A stretch of DNA of 64,000 nucleotides from Mercurialis annua (GCF_937616625.2 NC_065571.1:50701651-50765650), one strand, 5' to 3'. Counted from the first letter of the stretch, positions 32,717 to 45,012 are shown. Notes: a model not told the origin generated them from the sequence alone. Program-made: numbers and translations.

Positions 32717-34024
32717 ATGGAAGGGGAGTTGGCTGAGTTATACGCTAACTTGAGATTAACGGAGGAGGAATGTACGATTGTTAACCTAGAAGACGTAGTT
32801 GATGAGGAGATTGAGACTAAGGTTGACCTCAGCCTTGTGGGTAAGCTGCTTACAACAAAACCCTACAACCTAAATCATATGCGTAACGCGCTTACTAGTG
32901 CGTGGAGAATGGCGAAGGGATTTGAGATGCGAGACATAGGGGATAACCTATTCGTGTGTGAATTTTTCTCCAAAACAGATAGGGCTAGGGTTTTGAGTGA
33001 GGCACCGTGGCATTTTGATAAACAACTGATAATATTTGAACCCATGGTTGGCAATATGCAACCGAACAATATGAGCTTGGATTTGTGCCCTATCTGGATC
33101 CGTATATACGACCTCCCATTGAACTGCAGGGGAAAAGCTGCGATTAGAAAGATTTGTGGTAAGGTGGGGAATATCATAGAGTGGAACAGTGAAGCGGAAG
33201 GGCTGTGGAACAGATATTGCAGGGTTAGGGTTATGATTAATGTTATGAAGCCTCTGATAAGAGGTACAAAGGTGATTAATCCGGTGGGGGAGCAGTGCTG
33301 GATATCTTTCAAATATGAAAGAATTCTTAATTTTTGCTACTGGTGTGGTTATTTAGATCACACGGTGGCTGATTGTGAAACGAAGCCGGATGAAACTGAG
33401 GTAAACGACTGGCCATATGGTCCTGTGCTGCGAGCAACGCCAAGAAAACGTCTTCTTATGGGCCAAAAGAAAGATGTTCATAATAACCAGGAAAAGATGA
33501 GAAGTAGGAGAGCGGATATTGATGGCAATGTGGGTAATGAAGCTAGTATGCACCCAACTGCTAGAAGAGAGCTGGACTTGGGGATAGAGGATGGTAATGA
33601 GGTAGCAGATGCACAGTGGAACGTTGGGGAGAAGAGCGCCACATTGATGGAGGACGGCCAAGGTAGTAATCAGGCCAAACAGAATTTCCCAATGGCTGAT
33701 AACTATGGGTTTGTGGATGTCAATGTGTCTCAGGTGCAAAGTTCACATCAGATTATACATATTGCGAGTACCAATAATCAGGATAGCGTGAAAATGGGGA
33801 AAAAAACCACCTGGACTCGAAATAAAGGTCTGAAAAGGAATGGAGAGGGAGGAAGTGAGAGCTCTAGTGTCGGAGGAGTCTCGAAACGAACCCTCTCTGA
33901 GGCTCAAATCTCTAGTGATCCGAATAATCTTTTCTCTAAGAAAGCAAGAGATGGGTTGTTGGATAAATTCGACAATATTGAGATATCGGCGGAGACTGTG
34001 AAACAGTCTCGCCGGACGCAATGA
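32717..34024 (+). CDS. LINE ORF1: DUF4283 and zinc-knuckle nucleic-acid-binding protein
   Basis: 435 residues from ATG at 32717; the frame is open upstream but has no earlier ATG. The N-terminal part (about 45-190; LVGKLLTTKPYN, MRNALTSAWRMA, PWHFDKQLIIFE, PIWIRIYDLP) is the DUF4283 domain usual in plant LINE ORF1. A CX2CX4HX4C zinc knuckle starts at Cys207 (CYWCGYLDHTVADC). The C-terminal half is charged and low in structure. Its expected role is to bind LINE RNA and form the RNP. The stop codon overlaps the ORF2 start (ATGA at 34021-34024), which suggests termination-reinitiation for ORF2. Confidence 0.9.
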   Translation: MEGELAELYANLRLTEEECTIVNLEDVVDEEIETKVDLSLVGKLLTTKPYNLNHMRNALTSAWRMAKGFEMRDIGDNLFVCEFFSKTDRARVLSEAPWHFDKQLIIFEPMVGNMQPNNMSLDLCPIWIRIYDLPLNCRGKAAIRKICGKVGNIIEWNSEAEGLWNRYCRVRVMINVMKPLIRGTKVINPVGEQCWISFKYERILNFCYWCGYLDHTVADCETKPDETEVNDWPYGPVLRATPRKRLLMGQKKDVHNNQEKMRSRRADIDGNVGNEASMHPTARRELDLGIEDGNEVADAQWNVGEKSATLMEDGQGSNQAKQNFPMADNYGFVDVNVSQVQSSHQIIHIASTNNQDSVKMGKKTTWTRNKGLKRNGEGGSESSSVGGVSKRTLSEAQISSDPNNLFSKKARDGLLDKFDNIEISAETVKQSRRTQ

Positions 34025-37000
34025 AAATCATCAGTTGGAACCTCCAAGGTGCGGGGAATCCTTGGACGGTTCGTGCGCTAAAATTTTTTATTCAGAATAA
34101 TTCCCCGAGCATTTTCTTTTTAATGGAGACGAAACTAGCTAGTAGTGAGTTCGATAGTATTCGCAATAGTTTTCCGCTTTTTAATTCCTTTATTGTGGAC
34201 CCTGTCAGTAGAAGGGGGGGTCTAGCTCTTTTTTGGCTTAATAAGTTACAGCTTCAGGTTGATGGTTCCTCTCAAAACCATATTGGGTTCAAGGTTAAAG
34301 ATGGTAGCCGTGACATAGTTTGGCAGGGTGTCGGATTGTATGGGTGGTCGGAATCAAATAATAAGGTTTTGACATGCGAGCTAATGCAAGACATATGTGC
34401 TAATGTTTCTCTCCCTCTCTTGATGTTTGGGGATTTTAATATGCACTTGCTTCATAGTGAAAAACAAGGAGGGCGCATTAGTGACTCAAGGGAGCTCGAC
34501 ATGTTCAGAAACTCCATTGAAGAATGTAACGTTACTGATATGGGTTTTTCCGGTTCAACATTCACATGGACAAATCGGCGCGGGGGAGATCAGAAGATTC
34601 AAATTCGCTTGGACAGGTTTTTGGCGAATTCTCTATGGCAAGACACTTTCATGGACTGGACTGTTAACCATTTGGCAAGGTTTCGGTCGGATCATTGTCC
34701 TATTATCCTCATGATAAAGGACGGTTTTTCAAGGGAGGAAGCTCTGAGGTCTAAAGCAGCTAAACCTTTTCGGTTTGAGCAGTTTTGGATGAACCACGAC
34801 GGTTTCAGAGAGGGGGTTGTGGCTGCCTGGGGTTCTCACACGAGTGATGGTGCCTCGCTGATGTCCAAGATTGCGAGTTGTGGGGAGAATCTGAAAAGCT
34901 GGGCTGATCAAAACCTGGGTAGTATTCGAAAGCAGATTAAATCAAAGAGCGAAGCGCTAAAGCAGGTCCAAGCTTCAGATGGTGTGATGAGTAGGGATAG
35001 CGAAGAAACCAGATTGCAGGCTGATCTCGACAATCTCTTAGACCAAGAGGAAGTTATGTGGAAGCAAAGATCGCGGGCTGAGTGGTTAAAGTTTGGAGAT
35101 AGAAACACTAAGTTTTTCCATCAGAAAGCTTCAACCCGAAAGAAGAACAACACCATTAATCGTTTAAGAGACGAAGAAGGAAATTGGCAGAATGGGCAAG
35201 CAGTGCAAAGGATTGTTTTAGATTATTTCCAACAGCTCTTTTCTTCGGCTAATCCCTCTAACTAGGATCCTATTATTGATTGTTATGATTCCGTCATCTC
35301 GGAGGAGCAAGCAGAGATGTTACAGCAGCCTTATAGGGAAGAGGAAATTCGTCATGCTTTGAAGCAAATGGGAGCCACGAAAGCGCCGGGTCCTGATTGT
35401 ATGCCGGCGATCTTTTACAGTTCTTATTGGAGTATTGTGGGTAATGAAGTCGTAAAATGTATCCTGCAATTTTTCGAGACCGGACTGATGCCGACGAATA
35501 TGAATCATACCTTTGTGACTCTTATTCCGAAAATAGCCTCCCCGGAAACTATGAAGGACTTTAGACCGATTAGCCTCTGTAATGTCGTATACAAGCTGAT
35601 CTCTAAGGTTATTGCTAACAGGCTTAAGGTTGTTCTCCCCTCGTTAATCCACGAGTCTCAGAGCGCTTTCGTTCCGGGACGACTTATCACAGATAACGCA
35701 CTTGTGGCTTTCGAGATGTTTCACACAATGACTAAACGCTCTAAAAGTAAGAATGGTTCAATGGCGCTCAAATTAGATATGAGTAAAGCGTATGACAGAG
35801 TTGAATGGAGTTTTCTTGAGAAATCTATGAAGCGACTGGGTTTTCCAAGTTGCTTTATTAAAGTTATTATGGCATGCATCACATCTGTCACTTTCTCGTT
35901 CTTGATTAATGGCGCTCCGTGTGGATTTTTACAACCGCAACGAGGCCTGCGGCAGGGAGATCCACTTTCGCCGTACCTTTTCCTTATCTGCATGGAGGGG
36001 CTGTCAGCATTACTGCGGAGAGAAATTCAGCGGGGTCACCTCTCAGGGAGCCGGGTCTGCCGAGGCGGTCCAAGGGTGGATCATTTGTTCTTTGCCGACG
36101 ATAGCATCCTCTTCGCAAGAGCGACTAACGTAGAGAGTCTGCGGCTTAGAGATGTCATCCGTGAGTTCGAGCAAGCCACGGGCCAGTGTGTGAACTTTGA
36201 TAAGTCTGAACTTATGTTTAGCAAGGGTGTCCCTCAGAACAAACGAGCCTCAATTCAGCAAGTGTTAGGGGTGCGTCTTGTGGAGAAGTTTAATAAGTAC
36301 CTCGGTATGCCAACTATGGTGGGTCGTGCTAAGAAACCCATTTTTGCTTTCCTGCGAGATAGGTTGCACAAGAGAATCTCTGGGTGGAAGGAAAAATTCT
36401 TATCGAAAGCAGGCAGAGAGGTTCTTATTAAATCGATAGCTCAATCGATTCCCACGTATATTATGAGTTGCTTTGAGTTACCGTCTTCTTTTTGCAATGA
36501 ATTACAGCGATCTATTTCCCGTTTTTGGTGGAGTGGCTCAGATGATAAGCGGAAGATCCCTTGGGTTAGATGGGATACAATTTGCAAGGCGAAGAAGGTC
36601 GGCGGTCTGGGATTTCGCAATTTAAGAGCGTTTAATTTGGCCATGTTAGCCAAACAAGCTTGGCGAATTATTCAATGTCCGAATTCTTTGTGCAGCAGAG
36701 TGTTTCGTGCTAAATATTTTCCTTTGAAGGATTTCATGCAAGCAACTCCTGTCCGTAAAGCTAGTTTCGTATGGCGAAGTATTCTTGCAGGCAAAAGAGT
36801 AATCGATTCAGGGATAGCGTGGAGAATTGGAGATGGGAAATCTGTGATAGCAAAAAAGGATAACTGGATTGTGTCTTCTCATAATTTGAAACCGATTGGC
36901 CCGGTTAACCTTGATGACAACTGTACTGTGAGTTTCTTCATTGACAAGGAATTGAAGCGTTGGGATGTTGACAAACTCAGGAACTCATTCTCTGCTCAGG

Positions 37001-38109
37001 TGGTCTCTGACATTGTGCAGCTCCCCATCAGCCGCAGATTACCGCCGGACAAGTTGTTTTGGCCTATCAATAAATCGGGTGTTTATTCGGTTAAGTCAGG
37101 TTATTACCGTGCGGTTAGCTTACTTCAGCAACATTCAGCTGGCCCGTCCGAGTTGTCTACTGATGGTGGGATATGGAATAAGATCTGGAGTTGTGATGTT
37201 CCGCCTAAAGTCAAGCACTTCCTTTGGAGAATCTGCCATAATTCGCTACCGTGCAACTCGAATCTTGTTAAGAGGCAGTTGCCGGTTTCCATAAACTGCC
37301 CAAGGTGTAAAGGCTATGAGGAAACGATTATCCATTGTCTGAAGGAATGTGAAGAAGTCCGGGGATTGTGGTTGCTATCTCCGCTTAATTTAAAAGTGGA
37401 TAATTTTTCTCACACCTCAGTTGGAGATTGGGTGTTGTTCATGTTGAATTCGCTTAAAAGAGATGAGGCTCAATTGTTTGTCTTGAGTCTTTGGTCCATT
37501 TGGAATGATCGGAATGATGTCGTCTTTGAAAACCGTCGTCTTCCTCCCTACGTCCTGTTCAGCGGAATTTACTCCATGCTCAAGACACCTGGTGAGACAA
37601 AGAAAGCTCCTGTGACAGATCCTGGGCAATGTTGGAGCCCTCCACAACCTGGAATTCTGAAGATAAATTCCGACGCAGCTATATCGACTGAGAAGAATTT
37701 AGCAGTGCTTAGTGCAGTCTGCCGTGACTCTTCAGGCGCCGTTGTTCGTTGTGGTACTACTGTGCTGCATGGAATAGTGAATGCAGAGATAGCTGAAGCT
37801 GCTGCTATTGAGCTTGGGCTTCGTATTTCTGCAGATCTGCCTTTTGCTAAGGTGTGTTGTGAGTCTGATGCTCTTAATGTGATAAACAGGTTCAGATTTC
37901 CTCACAACGCTTGGGACTATGCTCAGCTTATAGTGGAAGACTGTATATCGAGCTGCAACAATCGTGAGGTGGCGTTCGTTTATACGAGAAGAGATTGTAA
38001 CCATGTAACTCATGCCTTAGCTAAATGGGGAATTTTTTTCGGTAAAGATTGCGTGATTGATGGGAGAGTTCCGTTCCCCGTCAATGAACTTGTATCGTTG
38101 ATTCATTAA
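34021..38109 (+). pseudogene. LINE ORF2: endonuclease, reverse transcriptase, zf-RVT and RNase H, with one stop codon
   Basis: A single frame of 1,362 codons broken only by TAG at codon 415 (35263-35265). N-terminal APE-type endonuclease: WNLQG (Asn7), MET (Glu36), GDFN (Asp138, Asn140) and SDH (Asp224, His225). Reverse transcriptase: FVPGRLITDNALVA, KLDMSKAYDRVEW, GLRQGDPLSPYLF and FADD at 691-694. Then a zf-RVT module (PPKVKHFLWR, CPRC…HCLKEC) and a C-terminal RNase H (KINSDAA, AEAAAIELGL, CESDALNVI). The stop falls between endonuclease and RT, so the reading frame here yields an endonuclease-only product and, if translation restarts, a separate RT part. No other damage is seen. Confidence 0.92.
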
Positions 38110-39125
38110 TTAATGCAAGTGCAATTTTCCTCAAAAAAAAAGTAATAAAAAAGAAAAGATAAATATTTAATTGTTATATAGAAGAAATAATATAGAAGAT
38201 CCAAAGAATGGCAGTAAGAATGAATGGTTCCACAGTATCATCAATTATATATGAACCCACCAACCACATATCTTCACGAAGACGATCATGCGCCTACTTT
38301 CATTTATTCTACCATTTCCCCCCTTCTTTTTTCAGATCATCACTCACTAGCTTTCTCTCTGCACCATCCCCCGCCATGTCCTTGTCTTCCCCATAAAGGA
38401 AAAATAAATTATTTTTTGTCCATCATGAAATTTTTAAATTTAATGTTTGTGATCTTGATATTTTACTCCAACATTTTGAGTTGGTTTAACCTTCTTTACC
38501 AATTAATTGAAAACTAGTTGTCAAATGATAAATTAACTGAAAAGTCCATGATCATAAATAATTATGCTATAGTTCTTAATATGTTCATTGAAGATTCAAA
38601 GATTAGAATTCCAATCGGAATATGATAATAATGTTGGAATTTGACTCTGAATGTAATTTATTTTTGAAGGGTTATACAGAGCATATTGATAGGTGCATGA
38701 GAGAAAATTACTGCAAAAGATTGCTGAAAAAGGGAAGAAATAGTAGCAATCAAAGATCTAAATTTTGCAAGAAATTTCTCAATTCTCAATGCTTAAGTAA
38801 AAAAAAATGATTCTTTTTTCACTACTTCACTTTAATAATTTGTTTTATTGGCAGGATCCAGTAGCAGAGCTAGCTTTGGATTAGAGCAGAGAATTGATGA
38901 CATTTTTTTTACCCCACATGAAAATCTAAGCGCAGTAATGCTTTCAAAAAGTTTTGAATGTGACATTTGCTTAATTTTGCTCCCTCATCCTAACTCCCTA
39001 GTCAATTCAAAGAACCCTTCTTTTTCACTTCTTCTGGGTTAAGTAATTAAATGCCTAAGCATGAGTTTAATTGCTTTCATTTTGGGTTAACATATTTGAA
39101 TTATCAATGTTAACCCAGAAAAAAA

Positions 39126-39485
39126 AACTTGATTCTAGATAAACCCATAACTTAAATTTGATTAAAAATGGAATCTTTAGTACTACATTTTAGGTTTTAA
39201 ACTTGATTTTGGCCAAACCCACAACTAAAATTTGATTAAAAATGGGATCTTTAGTATATTTTATGTTTAAAACTTGATTTTGGCCAAGCCCACAACTAAA
39301 ATTTGATTGAAGATTGAATTTTTGGTACATTTTAGGTTTAAAACTTGATTTTGGCCACACCAACCACAAAAATTTGATTAAAGATGGAATCTTTGGTATA
39401 CCTTAGGTTTAAAACTTGATTTTGGCCACACCAACAACTATAATTAGATCAAAGATAGAAACTTTAACACATTTGAGGATTGAAT
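39126..39485. repeat. Minisatellite, about five copies of a 71-74 bp unit
   Basis: AACTTGATTTTGGCCA followed by ACTAAAATTTGATTAAA and TTTTAGGTTTAA begins at about 39126, 39200, 39271, 39342 and 39414. Copies 2-4 are most alike; copies 1 and 5 are diverged. It ends about 600 bp upstream of the KIX ATG. Confidence 0.85.
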
Positions 39486-39773
39486 TTGGATTAAATTGCA
39501 GTGAAACTTGAGGAATGGGAAGAAGATAAAAAGATGAGCCCACAAAGATTGTGATGATAATCTTTTTCTTTTGTATTTGATGACAATTCATGAGATGTGG
39601 TGGCAGGGGATGAGGGAGTTGCTGATAAAATTTGTCGCTGTCGGCTCTATCTCAGCAAACCCCAGCCTCTACTCACTGTAAAGGCTTACAAAACAATGGC
39701 AGAACAGTATATTAAAGAAGAAAAAGGATAAAGAAAGGCTTAAAAAAGGGCCAAAAAAACCATTTAAATAAAA

Positions 39774-39781
39774 TATAAAAG
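39774..39781 (+). promoter_or_regulatory. TATA box of the KIX gene
   Basis: TATAAAAG, 320 bp before the ATG and just before a GAGAGA-rich leader. It implies a transcription start near 39805. Confidence 0.55.
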
Positions 39782-40093
39782 AATGTAGAGAGAGAAAGAG
39801 TTAGAGAGAGAAAGAGAAGGACTCTTGGGGTTAGGGGAAGCAGGCATGTGGATGAGTGGGGGACACACCAAACTCATCAATTGAAACCCTTTGAAATAAT
39901 TGAGTTTCTCACAGAAAATAAAGTAAACCAAACCCCATCTCTTTCTCTCTCTACTTTCTCTCTCTACCCTTCTGTCCATTTCTCACTTACATATATTTTG
40001 GTTCTTTCATGGTTTGTGAGTAGAAGTTAATCATTTACTTTTCAAGAAACAGAGGACTCTGTTTTTTATTTGTGTTAGCTCTGGTTAGTGAAG

Positions 40094-41803
40094 ATGCCAA
40101 GACCAGGCCCTAGACCTTATGAATGTGTTAGAAGAGCTTGGCATAGTGATAGACATCAACCCATTAGAGGCTCTCTCATTCAAGAAATTTTCAGGTTTGC
40201 ATTCTATTTTTTATGTTTGTGTCATTCTTTGGTTTACTTTTGGTAAATGCTAGTTTTTTCATTCTGCTATATGTGTATTTTGATTAGAGTTGCTAGTGAG
40301 GTTCATAGCTCAGCTACTAAGAAGAACAAAGAATGGCAGGAGAAACTTCCTGTTGTTGTTTTGAAAGCAGAAGAAATTATGTATTCCAAAGCCAATTCTG
40401 AGGTATAATTTATTTGATCCTCTTAATCAGGCTGATTTTGTGTTATGTGGTTCTTGGGTTCTTATGGTTTATGAATAAAGATTCAGACTTTATACAGTTT
40501 TTCAATATATGGTACTCTAACCTAAGATTTTCTGATGGTTTAGTTGGTTTTGTTGATACTCTTGCTGTAATAAAGCTTGATGATTTGGCTTTGAAATGCT
40601 GCATAGGCTGAGTATATGGATCTTAAAACTCTTTGGGATAGAACAAATGATGCTATTAATACAATCATTCGACGAGATGAGAGTACCGAAACTGGAGATC
40701 TTCTACAACCTTGCATTGAAGGTACTCTACCCTCCCTGACATTTACTTCCTTTCTGCAAAATGTGTTCCTTTAATTGAGCTTTGTGGAAGTTTTTGGTGC
40801 ACTTAATTTTCAGTCCAATGCAAAAAGTGATCAAAATGTAGAATTAATGTGCCCACCTCCCTTTTGACTTGATAAAGTCGAGAGGGAGATTAGATTACTA
40901 CAGTTGATTATACCATGGTAATTGTTTGTTGAAGAATGCCATTTGGTGACTTGTCGTGTGTGTAATCCTCGTCTCTTTTAATTGCAATGCTGCTCAGCTG
41001 CACTGAATTTGGGATGCACTCCAAGAAGAACATCTAGGAGCCAACGGAATTGTAATCCGAGGTGTTACCTAACTCCCGGCAGTCAAGATCCAAACACTCT
41101 CACTCCTGGCATGCCAAATCAGATAAGCGCTCCACATTGCGTAGCTAACTTTTCAAACTTTGTAAAACCCATAGTCATGAACTCTACTCATCCCGGATTC
41201 GAAATACACAACCTTCTCATGGCAACTAATACTGGCTGTCTATCGCACTATAACCAGTCTTTTCCTATTGAACGTTATCCTGTATCAAACTTGTACTCCA
41301 CTTATCCTTTGTACTATGGAAGTTGCATAGAGGCCCAGCAAGGTTTAGGAGTTATTCCAGAATCTATTTCTAGCACAATAGAAACCGGAAAGGTGGGTAT
41401 TGATGAGGATGCTGCTGCGAAATTGAGTCAACACGATCCTCAGGATAGTCCAATGGAACAACATGAAACTGGATGTGATTTATCACTGCGATTGGGCTCT
41501 CTTTCTGCTTCTTTGTCTAGTGCTCAAAATCCGCAGCTCCAGGATATTGATGATAACAGTCACGATTCTTCGCAAAAGGGAGTCAATTTCAACAATCAGA
41601 CGCCAGTTTTAGATGAGAAGTTCTCTTTTCCACTAGATTCGCGTTCAAGAAAACTGAGTGAAGGTGGAAGTGTAGATGAGATAATGAAAAAGCGCAAGGC
41701 GGTTTTTGGTTACCCTGTGGATGATCAGGCATACAGGTGGCATTCAAAGCTTCCGTGTAGTGATTTAAAGAGGCAAAATGAAAAGCGGAAGGATTTAGAC
41801 TGA
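40094..41803 (+). CDS. KIX-domain transcriptional adaptor, KIX8/KIX9-like
   Basis: Exons 40094-40194, 40288-40402, 40607-40721 and 40998-41803 join in phase to 378 residues. The start MPRPGPRPYECVRRAWHSDR and residues up to about 100 (GSLIQEIFR, KKNKEWQEKLPVVVLKAEEI, LWDRTNDAINTIIRRDES) match the KIX domain of Arabidopsis KIX8/KIX9 as I know them. Residues 272-276 are LSLRL, an EAR (LxLxL) motif that would recruit TOPLESS co-repressors. A basic stretch with KKRKAV lies near the C-terminus. In Arabidopsis, KIX8/9 bridge PEAPOD (PPD) proteins and TOPLESS to limit meristemoid division and leaf growth; the same role is inferred here. It faces the NT-C2 gene tail to tail, 850 bp apart. The matching neighbour At4g32295 is KIX9. 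Confidence 0.88.
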
Positions 41804-42655
41804 CCAATTCTATTCGACTCACAAAATGAAACTAATGGATTCTCCTTAGCCAGAACGGAGAGTGCAGGTTCATTTACTAAAGCATTTTTTTATAATTTAG
41901 CTGTACTTGTAGTTTCCCTCGGCAGTGTGAAGTTGCTTGGTGCAATGTTGTACAAATGTGAGATGTAAAAATAACAAATGTAAATTAGAAGAACTGATCT
42001 AGGAGAAAAATTAACAGAAGAGTCTTGTTCTTTACAATGTGCATAAAATTTTTTGTTTGTTTTTTGTTTAAATCTGAGAATCTTAGTTCTATACTATTTT
42101 GGTCTGATTTTGTATTTATGCTTTAGGATTGTGTTCTAATTCTGGACCCATTTCTATTTTGGTATTAATTAAGGATATGGATAATACTTTTTTCCCTTCC
42201 TTTTTTGATTGTATGAGTGGTGGTCAATATTTTGTAGCCATCAGGTGCTCATGAAGCCAAAAATATAGGGCCATCTGTGGGCCATTTGTTCTTTGCAAGA
42301 ATTTTCTTTCAATAATTAGGTTAGGTTAGGTCAAATAATATGGATGGAGGAGGTTCATTCTCAGTATTTTCAGTCAATTGTAACATAAAAAAAAGTAATG
42401 TAATTTTGACAGAATATTCGTCGAGTTCTATGTTTTGGAGTTTCGTTTTTATTTTTGGAAACGCTTCCGATATTTCAAAACTTTAAATTTATAACCCTTC
42501 TTGTAAAAAGTACACTCTTGCCGTTTTCTGTTACAGCATTTTCTATACCGGCATTTCTGTTTAGCTATCTGTGGCTAAAGAGATATGTAATAATTCCAGC
42601 GCAAAATGGAATTAGATGCTATATATACACACACAATTCGGGTACACCGATTGGT
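41804..42655. other. Convergent 3' regions of the KIX and NT-C2 genes
   Basis: No gene. The first 200 bases are the likely 3' UTR of the KIX gene. The right part should hold the 3' UTR of the minus-strand NT-C2 gene. The two transcripts may end close together or overlap. Confidence 0.6.
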
Positions 42656-45012
42656 TCATTCATCGCTAGAGCACAAAGAGGAAATCGGAGATGCAGCGGA
42701 AGAGGACGAAGTAGAAGAGCAGTAATGAAAATCTATCTGCAATCTTTGTAGAAGAGAAAATGTAGGAACTGAACCCTTTTTCTCTTGCTCTTCTAGTTCT
42801 CTAATTGGTATAGCAGCAAGAAATCTTGTAATGAACTCTCTACAACATTCTTTCCCTTTGCATATAATCTTTTCGCTTCCGTCTTCATCTTCCGAGGCAT
42901 TTGCTGTTATTTCCTGCGACTCGAGTTCTTGATCTTTTGCTGCCTTTCCGTACATCAAACTCGAGTGGTCAAACTTTAAGATGTATGCCTGACTACAACC
43001 CTCGAATAGCCTCTCACCTAAAGAGTCAATGATGTAGTAGGCTTTGGAGTCCGCCTTCAACACGAAGAAATGATCATTCCAACTCACGATATAGATTCTT
43101 TGATCATAATCTTCGGTGATGCTATCAATCTCTTCCCATATCTCATCGAAAGACTTGGCTCCTTTTAAATTCTCGAATTTCTCCGGGTTGAAAATCCCGG
43201 TATAAGATTTATTGTGCAATATGTTGACAGGTCGAAGCTCAGCTCTCAATACTGTCTCGAGATCAAAGTGGTTATCCGGAAAAGAATTCGTATAAAAGTC
43301 ATTGTTGCAGAGCTTTCTCCATTCCGAAGAGCCTTCTGCTATGAGACTATCGAATTGTGATGTCGTTGGCATCGCGTCTTGATTTGATTGGAGCCAATGT
43401 GCGATGACGGCAACGAGTGCAGCGCAGGCGCTCTCTCCGGCCGCCTTTTCACTTCGCTGATCGAACGAAGCAAAGAACACGTTGGCTTTAAGTTTCGTTT
43501 GCCCATCTCTACTTACCAACTCTTTTTCCCTCCAAGAACTGCAGTTTTGAGAATCAGGAAATTGCATTTCTTCAGCATTTTTCTGATCAAAATTAACCTT
43601 CTGATCAATGGAAGATTCTCGTTTTCTTTTCGACAACGCGAAACTCCACCGTTTCTTACTTTGTAACTTAACTATGAGTTCCGAGTTGCATTGTCTGTCT
43701 GAACTCTCATTCTTGCTTTTAGATAAATACATTTTTCCAGGCCAGTGGGCTGAGTTATACCGAGTCGGGTTTTTCGAGGTGCATGAACTCACTGAGTTAT
43801 ATAGTTTGTTTTTCTGACTGGGGAGTGTTGGGGACCTTTGAGTTTTAGGAATTTTAGTGATTGGTTGATTATGACACAACTCGGCCGAGTTTTGGACGAT
43901 TTCTGATGCTACAATACAATTTCTGACTTCAGCAAAACTCATGAATATCTGTATAAAAAAAAACAAGAACATGACAAAGTCAAAATAACGAAAGTCAAAT
44001 CATATATTATTAATTTGTTATTCAGGGGTCAATTTACTAAATTATTAAAAATAAATTTAAGGAAAATTATTTATTATAAAATGATTATCCAATTGAAGAC
44101 TATAATTCACTTGTAATATTATATTTCACCATTTATTTATCTTTTAAAAAGCATCTAGATGCTTGATGTTAGCATATGAATTGGTCATTGAAGCATTTTT
44201 ATTAAAATGAAACTTTTCTTTTAAAACACTCTAAATTAATCAACTTTTTCTTTTTAAATTCTAAATTAATCAACTTAGACCTTTTGGAAACACTCTAAAA
44301 TGAATGAATCTAAGGAAAAAATAAATGCAGCAAAATTAAACAATTTTAATGATAAAAAATTTACTTACCGAGAGTGTAGCTTGGGTTTTAACACCATTCA
44401 TCTGTAGAAGAACTGGTAACTTTTTCTCTACCAAAGCATCAATCTTTGAAGAAGAAGCCAATAATTCTGCTATATTCAACGAAACTTTTCCAATCTTTGT
44501 CAATTTAGTCCTTGATTTTGCATCCTCACCCTGCATATTTATACATAATAATAAAAAAAAAATCAATCCCAAGCTAATAAATAATCACCATGCATTAATG
44601 GAAAAATTCATAAACAAATTTAACTCACATAAAAAATCTTGAACGACACCCGCCAAGAACAGTAACAATTCTTGGAATCAACCAAGAAATTACAAATATT
44701 CTCAAATTCTTCATCCCATTCAACAAGATTATCTTCTTTGTTCAAGAACTTATGACTGGTAAAATTCCTTTGAAGATATTTATTTAAAAAACCTCTATGA
44801 ATTAATGGAAGAAACAACTTATTATGACTATTAGGTCCCTTCCATTTCATCTCCACCACCACTAATTTTTCCTTCTCTAGATCTTGACCGTTATTCTTTA
44901 TAACTAATCCTTCGAGCTTGAGCGGTTTCACCTTAACGTGTAGTTTCTTCGTCCCCGTCGCCTGTTTCCCGCTTGCCGGAGCTATCCACGACGATAAATT
45001 CATCAACTTCAT
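42656..45012 (-). CDS. NT-C2 (EEIG1/EHBP1 N-terminal-like) domain protein
   Basis: Minus-strand exons 45012-44629, 44530-44369 and 43948-42656, all phase 0 with GT-AG borders, give 612 residues. Exons 1 and 2 encode an NT-C2 type domain (about 10-180: KLHVKVKPLKLEGLV, VVVEMKWKGP, WDEEFENICNF, KIGKVSLNIAELL, LLQMNG), expected to bind membranes or proteins. The middle is disordered and Ser/Lys-rich. A conserved C-terminal region follows (about 350-600: ACAALVAVIAHWLQSN, SFDEIWEEIDSI, YIVSWNDHFFVLKADS, YYIIDSLGERLFEGC, FHYCSS). Plant relatives include, from memory, At2g25460, At3g11760 and At5g04860, whose function is not settled. At2g25460 lies close to the ANTH gene At2g25430, so the linkage may be ancient. 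Confidence 0.85.

Larger units (their letters stand above)
32532..38140 (+). mobile_element. Full-length L1-type LINE retrotransposon
   Basis: A perfect 17-bp target duplication, AGTAATAAAAAAGAAAA, flanks it at 32515-32531 and 38141-38157. The element has a 5' UTR of about 185 bp (32532-32716), ORF1, ORF2 overlapping ORF1 by ATGA, a short 3' UTR and a short A tail (38133-38140). The full length and perfect duplication indicate a fairly young insertion. ORF2 has one in-frame stop, so this copy is probably not autonomous. Confidence 0.93.
38158..40093 (+). other. Intergenic DNA and KIX gene promoter and 5' UTR
   Basis: No supported gene. Holds a five-copy minisatellite (39126-39485), a TATA box (39774-39781) and a purine-rich then CT-rich leader (39785-40093) for the KIX gene. 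Confidence 0.6.

Noticed and set aside
39126..39485. CRISPR-like regular repeat
   Set aside because: The units are contiguous with no unique spacers, and the DNA is a plant nuclear region. It is a minisatellite.
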